Shown here: piece by piece, positions 33,476 through 42,312 of the stretch
Numbering within the stretch: position 1 is the stretch's first letter
Layout: each line of letters starts with the position of its first letter
Source of the DNA: an uncultured Chloroflexota bacterium
GTDB lineage: Bacteria > Chloroflexota > Dehalococcoidia > Lucifugimonadales > CAJXCD01
Direction: 5' to 3'
DNA length: 64,000 nucleotides
NCBI GenBank assembly: GCA_913051545.1
Contig: CAJXCD010000001.1
Coordinates: 1-64,000 of the forward strand
Program-made: the position numbers and the translations under genes
Notes under the pieces: model-generated
Seen by the model: the letters and a program-made list of their open reading frames with translations, nothing else
Told to the model about the DNA's origin: nothing
Databases searched by the model: none

Positions 33476-34234
33476 TTAACTTTCTGGGAATCCTGGGAAA
33501 ACACCAAATAGGTAAACTACGGTGAATATAACAATCCACACAATATCGACAAAATGCCAGTATAAAGCTGCCAGATCCACATCCAAATCCCTTTCACGGG
33601 TTACCCCACCCCGGAATGAATAGAAGAAAAGCGACAGCAACCAAATAACACCTAGGGTAACATGCGCCCCGTGAAATCCTGTTAGCGTAAAAAATGTGGT
33701 TCCAAAAAGATTAGTTTTAGGCGTAAGTCCTGTGAGATTATTGCCGTCAGAATCATGAATTCCATCTACTGTAGTTACACCTTCTATACACTCATTCTGA
33801 AAGGATTCTTCAAACGCACTTAAGTTTCCTGTTCCCACTTGTGAACAATCAAAATGTACTTCATGATTAGCAAATTCATAGAATTCAAACACTTGAAATG
33901 CCAGAAAGGTCATACCCATGAGGGCAGTAGACAATATCCACACACGAAATCCCTTAAGACTCCCCTTCCTTATAGCAGCATATGCCAATACCATGCTCAT
34001 ACTACTCATCAAAAGAACGAACGTACTAACAGAAGTTATAGGGATACTAAAAAGGTCTTCAGGGAATGGCCCTACCTTACTCTTGCCATAGTAAACCATA
34101 TAGGTGGCTATCAATGAGCCAAAGAACATACAATCAGAACCTAAAAACGCCCACATCAGGAGTTTTCTATGATTAAGACCCGTGGTCGTATACTCGTGGT
34201 CTGTTCCGTGCTGTGTTGTCACTGCTTCCTGCAA
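33476..34234 (-). CDS. coxC: Cytochrome c oxidase subunit III
   Basis: About 252 residues. KLLMWAFLGSDCMFFGSLIATYMVY opens the first helix, and LTGFHGAHVTLGVIWLL and ALYWHFVDIVWIVIFTVVYL are the conserved helices. An insertion of roughly 45 residues, with two Cys and many acidic residues, lies between FYEFANHE and LFGTTFF and is absent from short bacterial forms. The TTG at 34234 follows AAGGGAG with 8-base spacing and begins after the coxA stop. An ATG at 34276 would overlap coxA by 29 bases. Confidence 0.94.
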   Translation of the reverse strand: MQEAVTTQHGTDHEYTTTGLNHRKLLMWAFLGSDCMFFGSLIATYMVYYGKSKVGPFPEDLFSIPITSVSTFVLLMSSMSMVLAYAAIRKGSLKGFRVWILSTALMGMTFLAFQVFEFYEFANHEVHFDCSQVGTGNLSAFEESFQNECIEGVTTVDGIHDSDGNNLTGLTPKTNLFGTTFFTLTGFHGAHVTLGVIWLLSLFFYSFRGGVTRERDLDVDLAALYWHFVDIVWIVIFTVVYLFGVFPGFPES

Positions 34235-34247
34235 TATACGAGCTCCC

Positions 34248-36101
34248 TTAATGACCTTCGCCTTCATCTGGATCATTTACTGGCTCAAATGACCATGCGT
34301 AAACAGCCACCATTGTTATCGCTGCTCCAATTATTGAGACAACCAATCCAATTGAGCTAGACAGATATACTAAGCCATATCCCGAGACAAATAGCCCGAG
34401 GGAGGCCAGAAGTGGCCAATACGACGGCTGTGGGAGGTGAATCCCGTGGGAATCATCGTCACCCGAGCCACCACTAATAGGCACTGTTGATAAACCTTCA
34501 CGCTTTTGCTCCCAGTAGGGATCTATACCATGAACAATTGGTATATGCTCAAAATTGTACTCTGGTGGTGGCGATGACATAGACCATTCTAATGTTCGAG
34601 CATCCCAAGGATCCCCATCAGCTTTTTCTCCTGATAAAACGCTCCAAATAATATTTACAATCAAAATCAACACGCCAAGGGCCAGAATTAAATATCCAAC
34701 TGAAGATACTGCATTCCAAAGGTTCCACCCCATATCTGAATCATAAGTGTATATACGTCTAGGCATGCCATCCAATCCCAAGAAATGCATAGGGAAGAAA
34801 GTTACATTCATTCCAATAAATACTAGAAGAAAATTCAATTTGCCAAGTTTCTCATCCATCAAGCGACCTGTCATCTTAGGAAACCAGTAATATATCCCTG
34901 ATCCTAGGGCCATTATACTACCGCCAAATAGAACGTAATGGAGATGAGCTACAATGAAATAGGTGTCTTGTTGTTGTGCATCCGAAGCAGCTGAGGAGTG
35001 CATAACTCCACTCAAACCACCTATCACAAATAGAAAAATAAAACCTATGGCATAAAGCATAGACGTCGTCAGGCTTATTGACCCCTTCCACATCGTTGCG
35101 ATGTAGTTAAATATCTTTACACCGGTAGGTACAGCTATTGCCATAGTAGTCACGGCAAAAACTGAGTTAGCCACTGGCCCTAAGCCAACTGTGAACATGT
35201 GATGACTCCAGACCATCCACCCCATAAATCCGATCACCACGCCAGATAGAACAACAACCGGGTATCCAAACAAAGGTTTTTTAGAAAAGGTTGGGATTAC
35301 TTCAGCAATTATCCCAAGAGCTGGCAGAATCAATATATAAACTTCCGGATGTCCAAACACCCAAAATAAATGCTGCCATAGTAGAGGCTGACCACCCGCA
35401 CCAACATTGAAAAAATTAGTACCGAAAAATCTATCAAACATTACCTCAATTAATGCTACTGTAATTACCGGGAAAGCTAGTATCAATAGAATGGATGTCA
35501 CAAAAGTCATCCAAGTAAAAATAGGCATCCTCATCAAAGACATACCAGGAGCCCGGAGGTTTATTATAGTAACTATGAAATTAAATGCTGCAGCTAAAGA
35601 AGCTATACCCAATATTTGTAGACTAAGTATCCAGAAATCTATGCCATGTCCTGGATTATATGCCGATGATGTTATAGGAGCATACCCAAACCACCCTGCA
35701 TTTGGTGCACCACCAAGAAACCAACTGGATTTCAACATTACCGCCCCACCTAAAAACGTCCAGTAACTAAATGCGTTCAGCCTTGGGAAAGCAACATCTC
35801 TGGCGCCAATTTGAAGTGGTATAAGGTAGTTGAAAAAAGCCGCCCCCATCGGCATTATTGCCAAAAATATCATCGTGGTACCATGCATTGTGAAAAGTTG
35901 GCTGTAAATTTCTGGGCTTACCAATTCTTGCTCAGGAGCTGCAAGTTGAAGCCTAATATACATGGCCTCTATGCCTCCTGACAGAAACATTATAAAAGCA
36001 GTGACGCCATAGAGTATCCCAATCCTTTTATGGTCAATTGTAGTTAACCACGCCCAAAGGCCCGTTGGGTGGATCGGCCTTGACAATATGCTGGTTGTCA
36101 T
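34248..36101 (-). CDS. coxA: Cytochrome c oxidase subunit I
   Basis: Catalytic subunit holding heme a and the heme a3-CuB centre. The heme a ligand lies in TMHGTTMIFL. CuB ligands and the cross-linked Tyr occur in WVFGHPEVYILILP, with the His pair in WSHHMFTVG and the remaining His in VAHLHYVLFGG. Twelve core helices are present, followed by a loop with the acidic linker and two more helices (near 555-610), as in extended caa3 subunits. The ATG at 36101 follows GGGGTG; a GTG at 36110 would overlap that site. Length is about 617 residues. Confidence 0.98.
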   Translation of the reverse strand: MTTSILSRPIHPTGLWAWLTTIDHKRIGILYGVTAFIMFLSGGIEAMYIRLQLAAPEQELVSPEIYSQLFTMHGTTMIFLAIMPMGAAFFNYLIPLQIGARDVAFPRLNAFSYWTFLGGAVMLKSSWFLGGAPNAGWFGYAPITSSAYNPGHGIDFWILSLQILGIASLAAAFNFIVTIINLRAPGMSLMRMPIFTWMTFVTSILLILAFPVITVALIEVMFDRFFGTNFFNVGAGGQPLLWQHLFWVFGHPEVYILILPALGIIAEVIPTFSKKPLFGYPVVVLSGVVIGFMGWMVWSHHMFTVGLGPVANSVFAVTTMAIAVPTGVKIFNYIATMWKGSISLTTSMLYAIGFIFLFVIGGLSGVMHSSAASDAQQQDTYFIVAHLHYVLFGGSIMALGSGIYYWFPKMTGRLMDEKLGKLNFLLVFIGMNVTFFPMHFLGLDGMPRRIYTYDSDMGWNLWNAVSSVGYLILALGVLILIVNIIWSVLSGEKADGDPWDARTLEWSMSSPPPEYNFEHIPIVHGIDPYWEQKREGLSTVPISGGSGDDDSHGIHLPQPSYWPLLASLGLFVSGYGLVYLSSSIGLVVSIIGAAITMVAVYAWSFEPVNDPDEGEGH

Positions 36102-36164
36102 ACTTGACACCCCGTATCCAAAATATTCATCCCCATTTGCTATCTACATTCCTCTAATTTAATG

Positions 36165-37232
36165 CTAATCCAAGCTCGCAAGATAGGCAACTAGTGCCGA
36201 AACCTGTGACTCTGTTAGAGATTTATCAGGATCAGTGTAAACTTGGGCATCCCTATACATAATTGTGCCCTGCTTAATACTCTCGGGATCCTGTATCCAT
36301 TTTCGTAAATTATCTTGCGTGTTTTCTATGACACCTGCAGCAAGATGATTGCGACTACCAAAATGCGTGAGGTTCGGACCAGTTGTCCCTCTCGATCTTT
36401 TTGATCCCTCAACCTTATGACATGTCCAACATCTCGCATCACCTTCAAATAAATTTCTGCCTTCGACAGCAAGAGGGTCAGCTGACTCTAAGCCCGGCAA
36501 GGCCTGCACTTTCAACCATGCTTCAAATTGTTCCTTGGTTTGCACTATAACCCTGAACTTCATTTTTGCATGTGCTACACCACAGAATTCTGCACATTGA
36601 CCATAATATTCACCCGTTTCATCCGCCTTTATCCAAATCGTATTTGTATGATTTGGAACCATATCTACTTTACCGGCAATTTTTGGAATCCAGAAGCTGT
36701 GTATTACATCTTTTGATTCCAAATTTACATTTACTACTTCATCCACTGGAATATGCAATTCATTGGCGGTAACAACCTTTTTGTCAGGCTCTTCGGGATG
36801 AGGATACGTGAATTCAAACCACCATTGATGACCTTTGGCTTCGATGGTAAGCGCGGATGGTTCGGGTGAATTAGCATTATCAAATATTGTGATCACCGTA
36901 GGAACAGCTACCACAATCAAAATTATAGATGGAATAATGGTCCAAGCTATCTCAAGTTTAGTATGACCGTGTATCTGGGGAGGGTCAGGATCACCTGAAC
37001 GACGTCTGTACTTCAGCACCGTGTAGAAAAGGGCAATACTCACGGTCACAAACACGAATACAGCCGCCCAGAATATCCAGTAGAATAGGACCAACTGGGA
37101 CCGCGCAACCGGGCCATGAGTATCAAATGTAGACATATGATGCGAAGGAGTACAGCCCGTAAAGACGAGTAGAAACAAGAACGCCATCACAACAACATAC
37201 TTGCTCTGGATGCGATAGCCCATTAACCACAT
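36165..37232 (-). CDS. coxB: Cytochrome c oxidase subunit II fused to cytochrome c
   Basis: A 355-residue caa3-type subunit II. The lipobox-like VFTGC near residue 27 marks a lipoprotein signal, and a second helix follows at about 50-75. The CuA site is complete: VIHSFWIP for the first His, then YGQCAEFCGVAHAKM with both Cys, His and Met. The C-terminal domain carries the CxxCH heme motif CWTCHK and a Met in GTIMYRDA. This fusion supplies the electron donor directly. It starts a run ctaB, ctaA upstream and coxA downstream. Confidence 0.97.
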   Translation of the reverse strand: MWLMGYRIQSKYVVVMAFLFLLVFTGCTPSHHMSTFDTHGPVARSQLVLFYWIFWAAVFVFVTVSIALFYTVLKYRRRSGDPDPPQIHGHTKLEIAWTIIPSIILIVVAVPTVITIFDNANSPEPSALTIEAKGHQWWFEFTYPHPEEPDKKVVTANELHIPVDEVVNVNLESKDVIHSFWIPKIAGKVDMVPNHTNTIWIKADETGEYYGQCAEFCGVAHAKMKFRVIVQTKEQFEAWLKVQALPGLESADPLAVEGRNLFEGDARCWTCHKVEGSKRSRGTTGPNLTHFGSRNHLAAGVIENTQDNLRKWIQDPESIKQGTIMYRDAQVYTDPDKSLTESQVSALVAYLASLD

Positions 37233-37286
37233 TTTACTTAAATCATACCTCTCTGCAATTCATACTTCCTGAGGGCCATATACATT

Positions 37287-38183
37287 CTACACCCTTATTG
37301 CAATACTGTCTGCCATAATAAATACGAAAAGCATCGCTATATAAAGCAATGAGTATAGATACATTCCTTTGGCTCCATCTATTTTTTCTTTACGTAAAAG
37401 GCTCCATGCAAAATATACGAATGCCAAACCAAGACCTATCGATCCAGTTAAGTATATCCATCCGACGGCACTAGTGGTGAAAAACATTAACGTAATAGCA
37501 ACAAGTAATAAAGTATACAAAAATATTGATATTTTTGTCTGACGCAAGCTGGCCACTACTGGCAGCATAGGAATTCCCGCCCTGGCATAATCATCTTTAA
37601 TCAAGAGAGAGAGTGCCCAAAAATGCGGAGGGGTCCAGAAAAACACTATGGCAAAAAGGTACAGAGCAGGAAGATCAAATTGTCCAGTAACGGCTACCCA
37701 ACCTACTACAGGAGGGATGGCTCCAGCAGCACCGCCTATAACTATATTCTGGGGCGTGGTTCGCTTTAACCACATTGTGTACACTAGTACATAGAAAATG
37801 CTGGCCCCGATAGTCAGTGTTGCACTCAGCATACTCACCCACCATGCCAACACAATAAAGGCAACTAAATTAAGTATGATGCCAAAGATGAGTGCACTAG
37901 AAGGAGAAACTCGTCCCGACGCCACAGGACGGTTTTCAGTCCTATTCATAAGTCGATCGATGTCACGATCAAGGTAGTGGTTGAGAGACTGAGCACCCCC
38001 TGATGCCAAAGAACCTCCGAACAGAACCAGCAGTGCGAGTACAGGATTAGGAAATCCTCCTGATGCCAAAACCATACCCCCTATCGCGGTAATAAGCAAT
38101 AACAAAATTATCCGGGGTTTTGTTAAAGCAATATAGTCTAGGATTAAACCACTTCCCGCACTGTTCTGAGGCATTACCTGCAT
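37287..38183 (-). CDS. ctaB: Protoheme IX farnesyltransferase (heme O synthase)
   Basis: UbiA-family prenyltransferase that converts heme b to heme O. The 298-residue protein has the Asp-rich NHYLDRDIDRLMNRTENRP motif and the second conserved stretch DYARAGIPMLPVV. About nine membrane helices are visible. CtaA then oxidises heme O to heme A; its gene is directly upstream. A later ATG at 38174 is also possible. Confidence 0.96.
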   Translation of the reverse strand: MQVMPQNSAGSGLILDYIALTKPRIILLLLITAIGGMVLASGGFPNPVLALLVLFGGSLASGGAQSLNHYLDRDIDRLMNRTENRPVASGRVSPSSALIFGIILNLVAFIVLAWWVSMLSATLTIGASIFYVLVYTMWLKRTTPQNIVIGGAAGAIPPVVGWVAVTGQFDLPALYLFAIVFFWTPPHFWALSLLIKDDYARAGIPMLPVVASLRQTKISIFLYTLLLVAITLMFFTTSAVGWIYLTGSIGLGLAFVYFAWSLLRKEKIDGAKGMYLYSLLYIAMLFVFIMADSIAIRV

Positions 38184-38209
38184 ATCTCACGTGTCCTTCG
38201 TATTGAATG

Positions 38210-39151
38210 TTAATTAATCGTCATTTTAGGAGAATCATCTGCCCTAGGAACCAGCTGTAGTGCCAACAATAAAGATAATGATAACCATACCATGGTGGCC
38301 AAGCTGAGATGCACCGATTTCATTAAAGGGGTAAACCCACCCCAGACAGTGATTGCACCTACCACACCCTGGGTAATAAAAAGGAAAATAACTGCCCCAG
38401 CTAGCCATCTTTTCAAAGACCATTGCTCTTCCCTGCATATACATGAAATTGCCACTATGCTTATGACAATTCCAACCAACACAGCCATTATCCTGTGCAA
38501 CATATGAACAAGGTAAGGTTCTCTGAACGGCAAAATAGAACCATCGCAAAGGGGCCAGGTACCACACGACGTCCCGTACCCCTGACCCACCATGTAAGAA
38601 CCATACAATATAAGCCCAAACAAACTCAGGACAGACAGTATTAATAAAGTAGAAGGGCGATTTATACTAACACTCATCTTAGAATTATTATCCCTCTTGT
38701 GCCTGCTAGCCACGAAAACAATCGCTAGACAGCAGATGATCATTTCCGCGACGCCAAGGTGTAGCAATCTCAACCACCATTCAAGTTCCGTGACTACCGT
38801 CAAACCTCCTAAAACACCTGCCACTATAACCAATACAGCAGCGGAAGTTGCTGGTATTACTATCCACCTGTCAAAACTGTATCTTAGAAGAGAAATGATA
38901 GCCAATCCGAATATTAAAATCCCCAAAACAGACCCTGAAAATCTGTGCGAATATTCAATTAAGGCAGCAGAGCTTAGAGGCGGGATAATACTCCCGTAAC
39001 ACAAAGGCCAATCAGGACATCCCAATCCGGACCCTGTAGCCCTCACGACTCCCCCTAATGTTACCTGCCCCACAGCAACGACTATAGCAATGATCACGAG
39101 GCCATGTAGTGACTTCTGAGTATTAGTGGAAGGTTGTTCTCGTTTAATCAC
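38210..39151 (-). CDS. ctaA: Heme A synthase CtaA
   Basis: Oxidises heme O to heme A. The 313-residue protein has eight membrane helices in two related halves. GLGCPDWPLCYGS and GTSCGTWPLCDGS are the paired extracytoplasmic Cys motifs. Heme-ligand His residues occur in IEYSHRFSGS, HMLHRIMAVL and SVHLSLATM. It starts at GTG 39151 and is the first gene of the nine-gene oxidase operon. Confidence 0.95.
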   Translation of the reverse strand: MIKREQPSTNTQKSLHGLVIIAIVVAVGQVTLGGVVRATGSGLGCPDWPLCYGSIIPPLSSAALIEYSHRFSGSVLGILIFGLAIISLLRYSFDRWIVIPATSAAVLVIVAGVLGGLTVVTELEWWLRLLHLGVAEMIICCLAIVFVASRHKRDNNSKMSVSINRPSTLLILSVLSLFGLILYGSYMVGQGYGTSCGTWPLCDGSILPFREPYLVHMLHRIMAVLVGIVISIVAISCICREEQWSLKRWLAGAVIFLFITQGVVGAITVWGGFTPLMKSVHLSLATMVWLSLSLLLALQLVPRADDSPKMTIN

Positions 39152-39197
39152 AAAATATGCCCTACATCATCCTAAGAATGTTCTCATAGTTACAGGC

Positions 39198-39227
39198 ACG
39201 TTAGCATATGGTCCATTTTTCAGTCAA
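39198..39227 (-). promoter_or_regulatory. Candidate promoter of the oxidase operon
   Basis: On the minus strand TTGACT (39222-39227) is followed after 18 bases by TAACGT (39198-39203), preceded by TGC as an extended -10. The -10 match is weak. It lies about 47 bases before the ctaA start and is the best candidate upstream of this gene. Confidence 0.35.
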
Positions 39228-39279
39228 TTAAAACAAGAGATTCAATGATACAGAAGAACATAGATAAAATTATACTTGT

Positions 39280-40359
39280 TTACTTAATCTTCAAACAAAC
39301 CGGTGAGGGCACTTCCACACTATGTCCCGTCGGAGTAATAAAGCCTGTATGAATATCTATGAAAAAAGTGGTGATATTATCGCTGTCCTGATTGGCAACT
39401 ATAAGGATTTTCCCAGTTTGGTCTATTACAAACCCTCTTGGAGTTTCACCCCCTGATGGCTCATACCCCATATAGGTTAATTTTCCATTCTCCGAATCAA
39501 TATCGAAAATCGCTATACTGTCATGCCCTCTATTGGAACCATATAATTTAGTGCCAGATGGAGAAATATGTATATCTGCACACCAGTTATTACCCTTTAG
39601 CCCTCTCGTAACAACCGCAGGCAAATCGATGCCGGGAGGAAGAGTAGACACAGTACCATTCAACTTCAGTTCACCTTCGCCTTGATCATAAGTAAAGGAA
39701 GTAACTGTAGAATCCAGCTCGTTTATCACATACGCATATTTCCCATTAGGGTGAAATTTCAAATGGCGTGGACCCGCCCCAGCCTTTATATCTATCGAGC
39801 TCTGTTTACTGGCTGACAAAGTTCCTTTTTCTGAATCAAATTTATAAATCATAATCTTATCGATACCCAAATCAGCTACAAATGCATATCTATTACTGAG
39901 GTCCAACGTGGCGGAATGTGCATGTGGCCCTTCTTGTCGTTCAGAATCTAAACTCATACCTTTATGCTGCACAAAGTCGGTTGCATGTCCCAATTTTCCA
40001 TATTCATCAATTAAAAGAACAAAAGCACTCCCTCCGTCATAGTTAGCCCCAATAATAAACGAGTCGGTATCATCAACACTCAAGTGACATGGAGAACCAC
40101 CTGAAACAGGATGATTATTCAGGTGTTTCAACTCACCAGTAACAGGATGTATAGAAAAAGAACTAACTGCACCATATGGATCCTGGACTTCGCTAACAGC
40201 ATACAAATTTTCTCCCGAATGATTTATTTCTAAGTAGGTAGGATTTTCCAAAGACGTGAATGAATTTACTAACCTTAAGGCACCAGAAGAAATATCCAAA
40301 CTGTACTGATAAATCCCGCCGCTTTCACGAACTGAATAAGTTCCTACGTATACAAACAT
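39280..40359 (-). CDS. 6-phosphogluconolactonase-type beta-propeller protein
   Basis: A 359-residue protein of the Lactonase/YbhE family, seven-bladed propellers that hydrolyse 6-phosphogluconolactone or related lactones. The opening FVYVGTYSVRESGGIYQY, HLSVDDTDSFIIGANY and GPHAHSATLDLSNRYAFVADLG are family-typical, as is GAGPRHLKFHPNGKYAYVINEL. No signal peptide is seen. The ATG follows GGAG. It has no pentose-phosphate neighbours, so the true substrate could differ. Confidence 0.88.
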   Translation of the reverse strand: MFVYVGTYSVRESGGIYQYSLDISSGALRLVNSFTSLENPTYLEINHSGENLYAVSEVQDPYGAVSSFSIHPVTGELKHLNNHPVSGGSPCHLSVDDTDSFIIGANYDGGSAFVLLIDEYGKLGHATDFVQHKGMSLDSERQEGPHAHSATLDLSNRYAFVADLGIDKIMIYKFDSEKGTLSASKQSSIDIKAGAGPRHLKFHPNGKYAYVINELDSTVTSFTYDQGEGELKLNGTVSTLPPGIDLPAVVTRGLKGNNWCADIHISPSGTKLYGSNRGHDSIAIFDIDSENGKLTYMGYEPSGGETPRGFVIDQTGKILIVANQDSDNITTFFIDIHTGFITPTGHSVEVPSPVCLKIK

Positions 40360-40384
40360 AATATGCTCCGAGTTCTATGGGAAT

Positions 40385-40579
40385 TTATTTGTGCCTTAGA
40401 CAAACTTTCTTGAGTAACCATTCTTCTTCACCAGGTTCATCCCACTGTATCGACTCTTCTAATTCTTTAGGTGTTTCGGGAAAAGGTTCATCGGCAGCAC
40501 CTCGTACTTCAGTCTCTGGAGCTTCGCCCCTTGTGCAGACATAGATTCCTGCTGTTGCTGTATGAGCATCGATTCCCAA
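40385..40579 (-). CDS. Possible small acidic protein or gene remnant
   Basis: A 64-codon frame with a protein-like but acidic composition (PKELEESIQWDEPGEEEW), no domain that I recognise, and two Cys. The only start is TTG directly after an in-frame stop, with no good ribosome-binding site. It could be the 3' remnant of a decayed gene or a chance frame. It lies between the lactonase-like gene and tRNA-Lys. Confidence 0.25.
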   Translation of the reverse strand: MGIDAHTATAGIYVCTRGEAPETEVRGAADEPFPETPKELEESIQWDEPGEEEWLLKKVCLRHK

Positions 40580-40746
40580 CTATCTGCCAATAATTCATCG
40601 ATTCGACTTAGCTTAAAAGTTTATCGTAAATTCAGAACTCATTTATCAAATGCTTTCATTCTAGGATCATAAATTTCTTTGATAAGTATGTCTGTAACAA
40701 AGCCGTCATTTCAATAGCAGCAAAACAGCTATAGTGGATGTCAAAA

Positions 40747-40819
40747 TGACCCGCCTCGGACTTGAACCGAGAACCTAGTGATTAAGAGTCACTTGCTCTG
40801 CCAATTGAGCTAGCGGGCC
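40747..40819 (-). tRNA. tRNA-Lys(CTT)
   Basis: The minus strand folds as a full cloverleaf. The acceptor arm pairs GGCCCGC with GCGGGTC (one G-T pair), the D arm has GCTC/GAGC and the T arm contains GGTTCAAGTCC. The anticodon stem AGTGA/TCACT encloses the loop CTCTTAA, giving anticodon CTT, which reads AAG. The discriminator base is A and the CCA end is not encoded. No protein gene overlaps. Confidence 0.95.
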
Positions 40820-41084
40820 GAGATCGAAACTATAGGTGATTATATATCTGACTAAGTTTACTTTTTGGCGATTGTAAACTTGAGGTGTATATCGAGTCAA
40901 GAACTTCAATGCTTACCGACTAAACATGTTTTTCAAACAAAGCATAATCTTAAATTAGAATAGCAACTAATTTCATCGATCTACAGATCGGTGATCTTAC
41001 TAAATCGCTTCTTGCCAATAAACATCGTCTTATAGAAACTACTTCATTTCAATTCTATACTAGAGAGACTATTTTGCCACATTT

Positions 41085-42023
41085 TTATCTTCCCTCCACT
41101 ATATGCCTAGTCTCCGAATGAGATAATAATATATCCCTTATAATCTCCCTGTCGTCTTTTTCAACAGAGAATTCAGGAGGCCTAGGAGGCCCTCCATGTC
41201 TACCAAGAATCTCTAGAGCAACTTTAATGCCACTAATGCCATGTCCGGGCTTGAACGACCTTATCTTGTTGATAGGGCTAACCATCTTCTCAAACACCCT
41301 ACCCATAAACTCTATATCTCCAGCAACACCGTGTGACCAAAATTCCCAACTAGAATCCGGTACTATAGCTGGCGCAGCGGCTGTGTATGCCTCACAACCA
41401 TGTGCAAACGACGGCATGGCATGATTTTCGTTTTCTGCTATCCATATATATCGACCAGGTACAACTTTGTTTACCGTCTTCCCAAATTCTACTGTGTATT
41501 CTGGATTAACATTTGGTGCCAAAAACCCTACTACGTTCGGGACATCTGCTAGCTTCTCTAAAACTTCTGTCCAAAGCTCATGCGTACCGAAAGGGAAAAT
41601 TATCACCCCAATATTAACTGACTCAGCCAAACTTCTAAGATACGAATAAGCTATATCAACCGTAGGTGTTTGTTGGCGTGGAAAGAAAACGATTATTGAC
41701 CCAGCTCCAGCGTTTTCAGCATTCCTCGCCATCAATTTCTGAACCCCATAACCTCCAACCACCCCTGCCATAATATGAATTTTCCCAGATGCACCCTCGA
41801 CAGCTGCCTCGACTAAATCTCTATGTTCCTCTGGGTCAAGCGTAAATCCTTCACCGTATCCGCCTCCCACCGTTATAGTCATATCTCTATGATTTGTACT
41901 CACATGGTATGAAACATTGTCCTTCATGCCATATGAATCCAGTCGGTAGTCAGAATGGAACGGGGTTGGCAGATAATTGTGTACACCCCTTAGATTCTTC
42001 TTAATGAAATCGAATTCAGTCAT
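41085..42023 (-). CDS. DHDPS/NAL-family protein lacking the catalytic residues
   Basis: A 312-residue TIM-barrel protein aligning with dihydrodipicolinate synthase/N-acetylneuraminate lyase enzymes: LPTPFHSDYRLDSYGMKDNVSYHV at the start, then FTLDPEEHRDLVEAAVE. The Schiff-base Lys is missing: the usual VGIKD-type strand reads NVVGFLAPNVNPE. The Tyr of the YNxP motif is replaced (VIIFPFGTHE) and GTTGE reads GGYGE. It therefore cannot use normal class I aldolase chemistry. It may be a binding protein, a regulator or a different enzyme. The ATG follows AAGGA. It stands alone. Confidence 0.8.
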   Translation of the reverse strand: MTEFDFIKKNLRGVHNYLPTPFHSDYRLDSYGMKDNVSYHVSTNHRDMTITVGGGYGEGFTLDPEEHRDLVEAAVEGASGKIHIMAGVVGGYGVQKLMARNAENAGAGSIIVFFPRQQTPTVDIAYSYLRSLAESVNIGVIIFPFGTHELWTEVLEKLADVPNVVGFLAPNVNPEYTVEFGKTVNKVVPGRYIWIAENENHAMPSFAHGCEAYTAAAPAIVPDSSWEFWSHGVAGDIEFMGRVFEKMVSPINKIRSFKPGHGISGIKVALEILGRHGGPPRPPEFSVEKDDREIIRDILLSHSETRHIVEGR

Positions 42024-42071
42024 ACTATCCTTAGATCACTATTTAGATAAAACAACGTCGAAAGTCCAGAC

Positions 42072-42100
42072 TGGACACCGCTCTTTATACTAGGTATGAT
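42072..42100 (+). promoter_or_regulatory. Promoter of the moxR operon
   Basis: TGGACA (42072-42077), exactly 17 bases, then TATGAT (42095-42100), each five of six to consensus. The transcript would begin near 42107 and have a leader of about 205 bases before moxR. A hairpin (42239-42268) with 10 of 11 paired bases lies in this leader. Confidence 0.55.
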
Positions 42101-42238
42101 AACGATCGTATAAACAACTTTATCAGGCGTACAAGGGACTTGTAAAAGTATGTCTGTGTTGGAAAATTTATTACTGACTTACGTAGACAGGCAACTTCAG
42201 GAATTTCATCTGCAAACCAATCTGTATTATTGCCAAAC

Positions 42239-42268
42239 ACTCAATGTGGTATTACGGCCACACTGAGT
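42239..42268 (+). other. Hairpin in the moxR leader
   Basis: ACTCAATGTGG (42239-42249) pairs with CCACACTGAGT (42258-42268) except one A-C mismatch; the loop is TATTACGG. No T tract follows, so it is not an obvious terminator. It lies 45 bases before the moxR TTG start. Confidence 0.4.
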
Positions 42269-42312
42269 AACGCAAATAGAAATAACCACCTGTAAATTCT
42301 TGGAGGGTGACT

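Noticed and set aside
40974-40993. Dyad around CGATCT-AC-AGATCG as a terminator of the DHDPS-like gene
   Set aside because: The stem is short, has no U tract and lies about 90 bases after the stop; no support for function.
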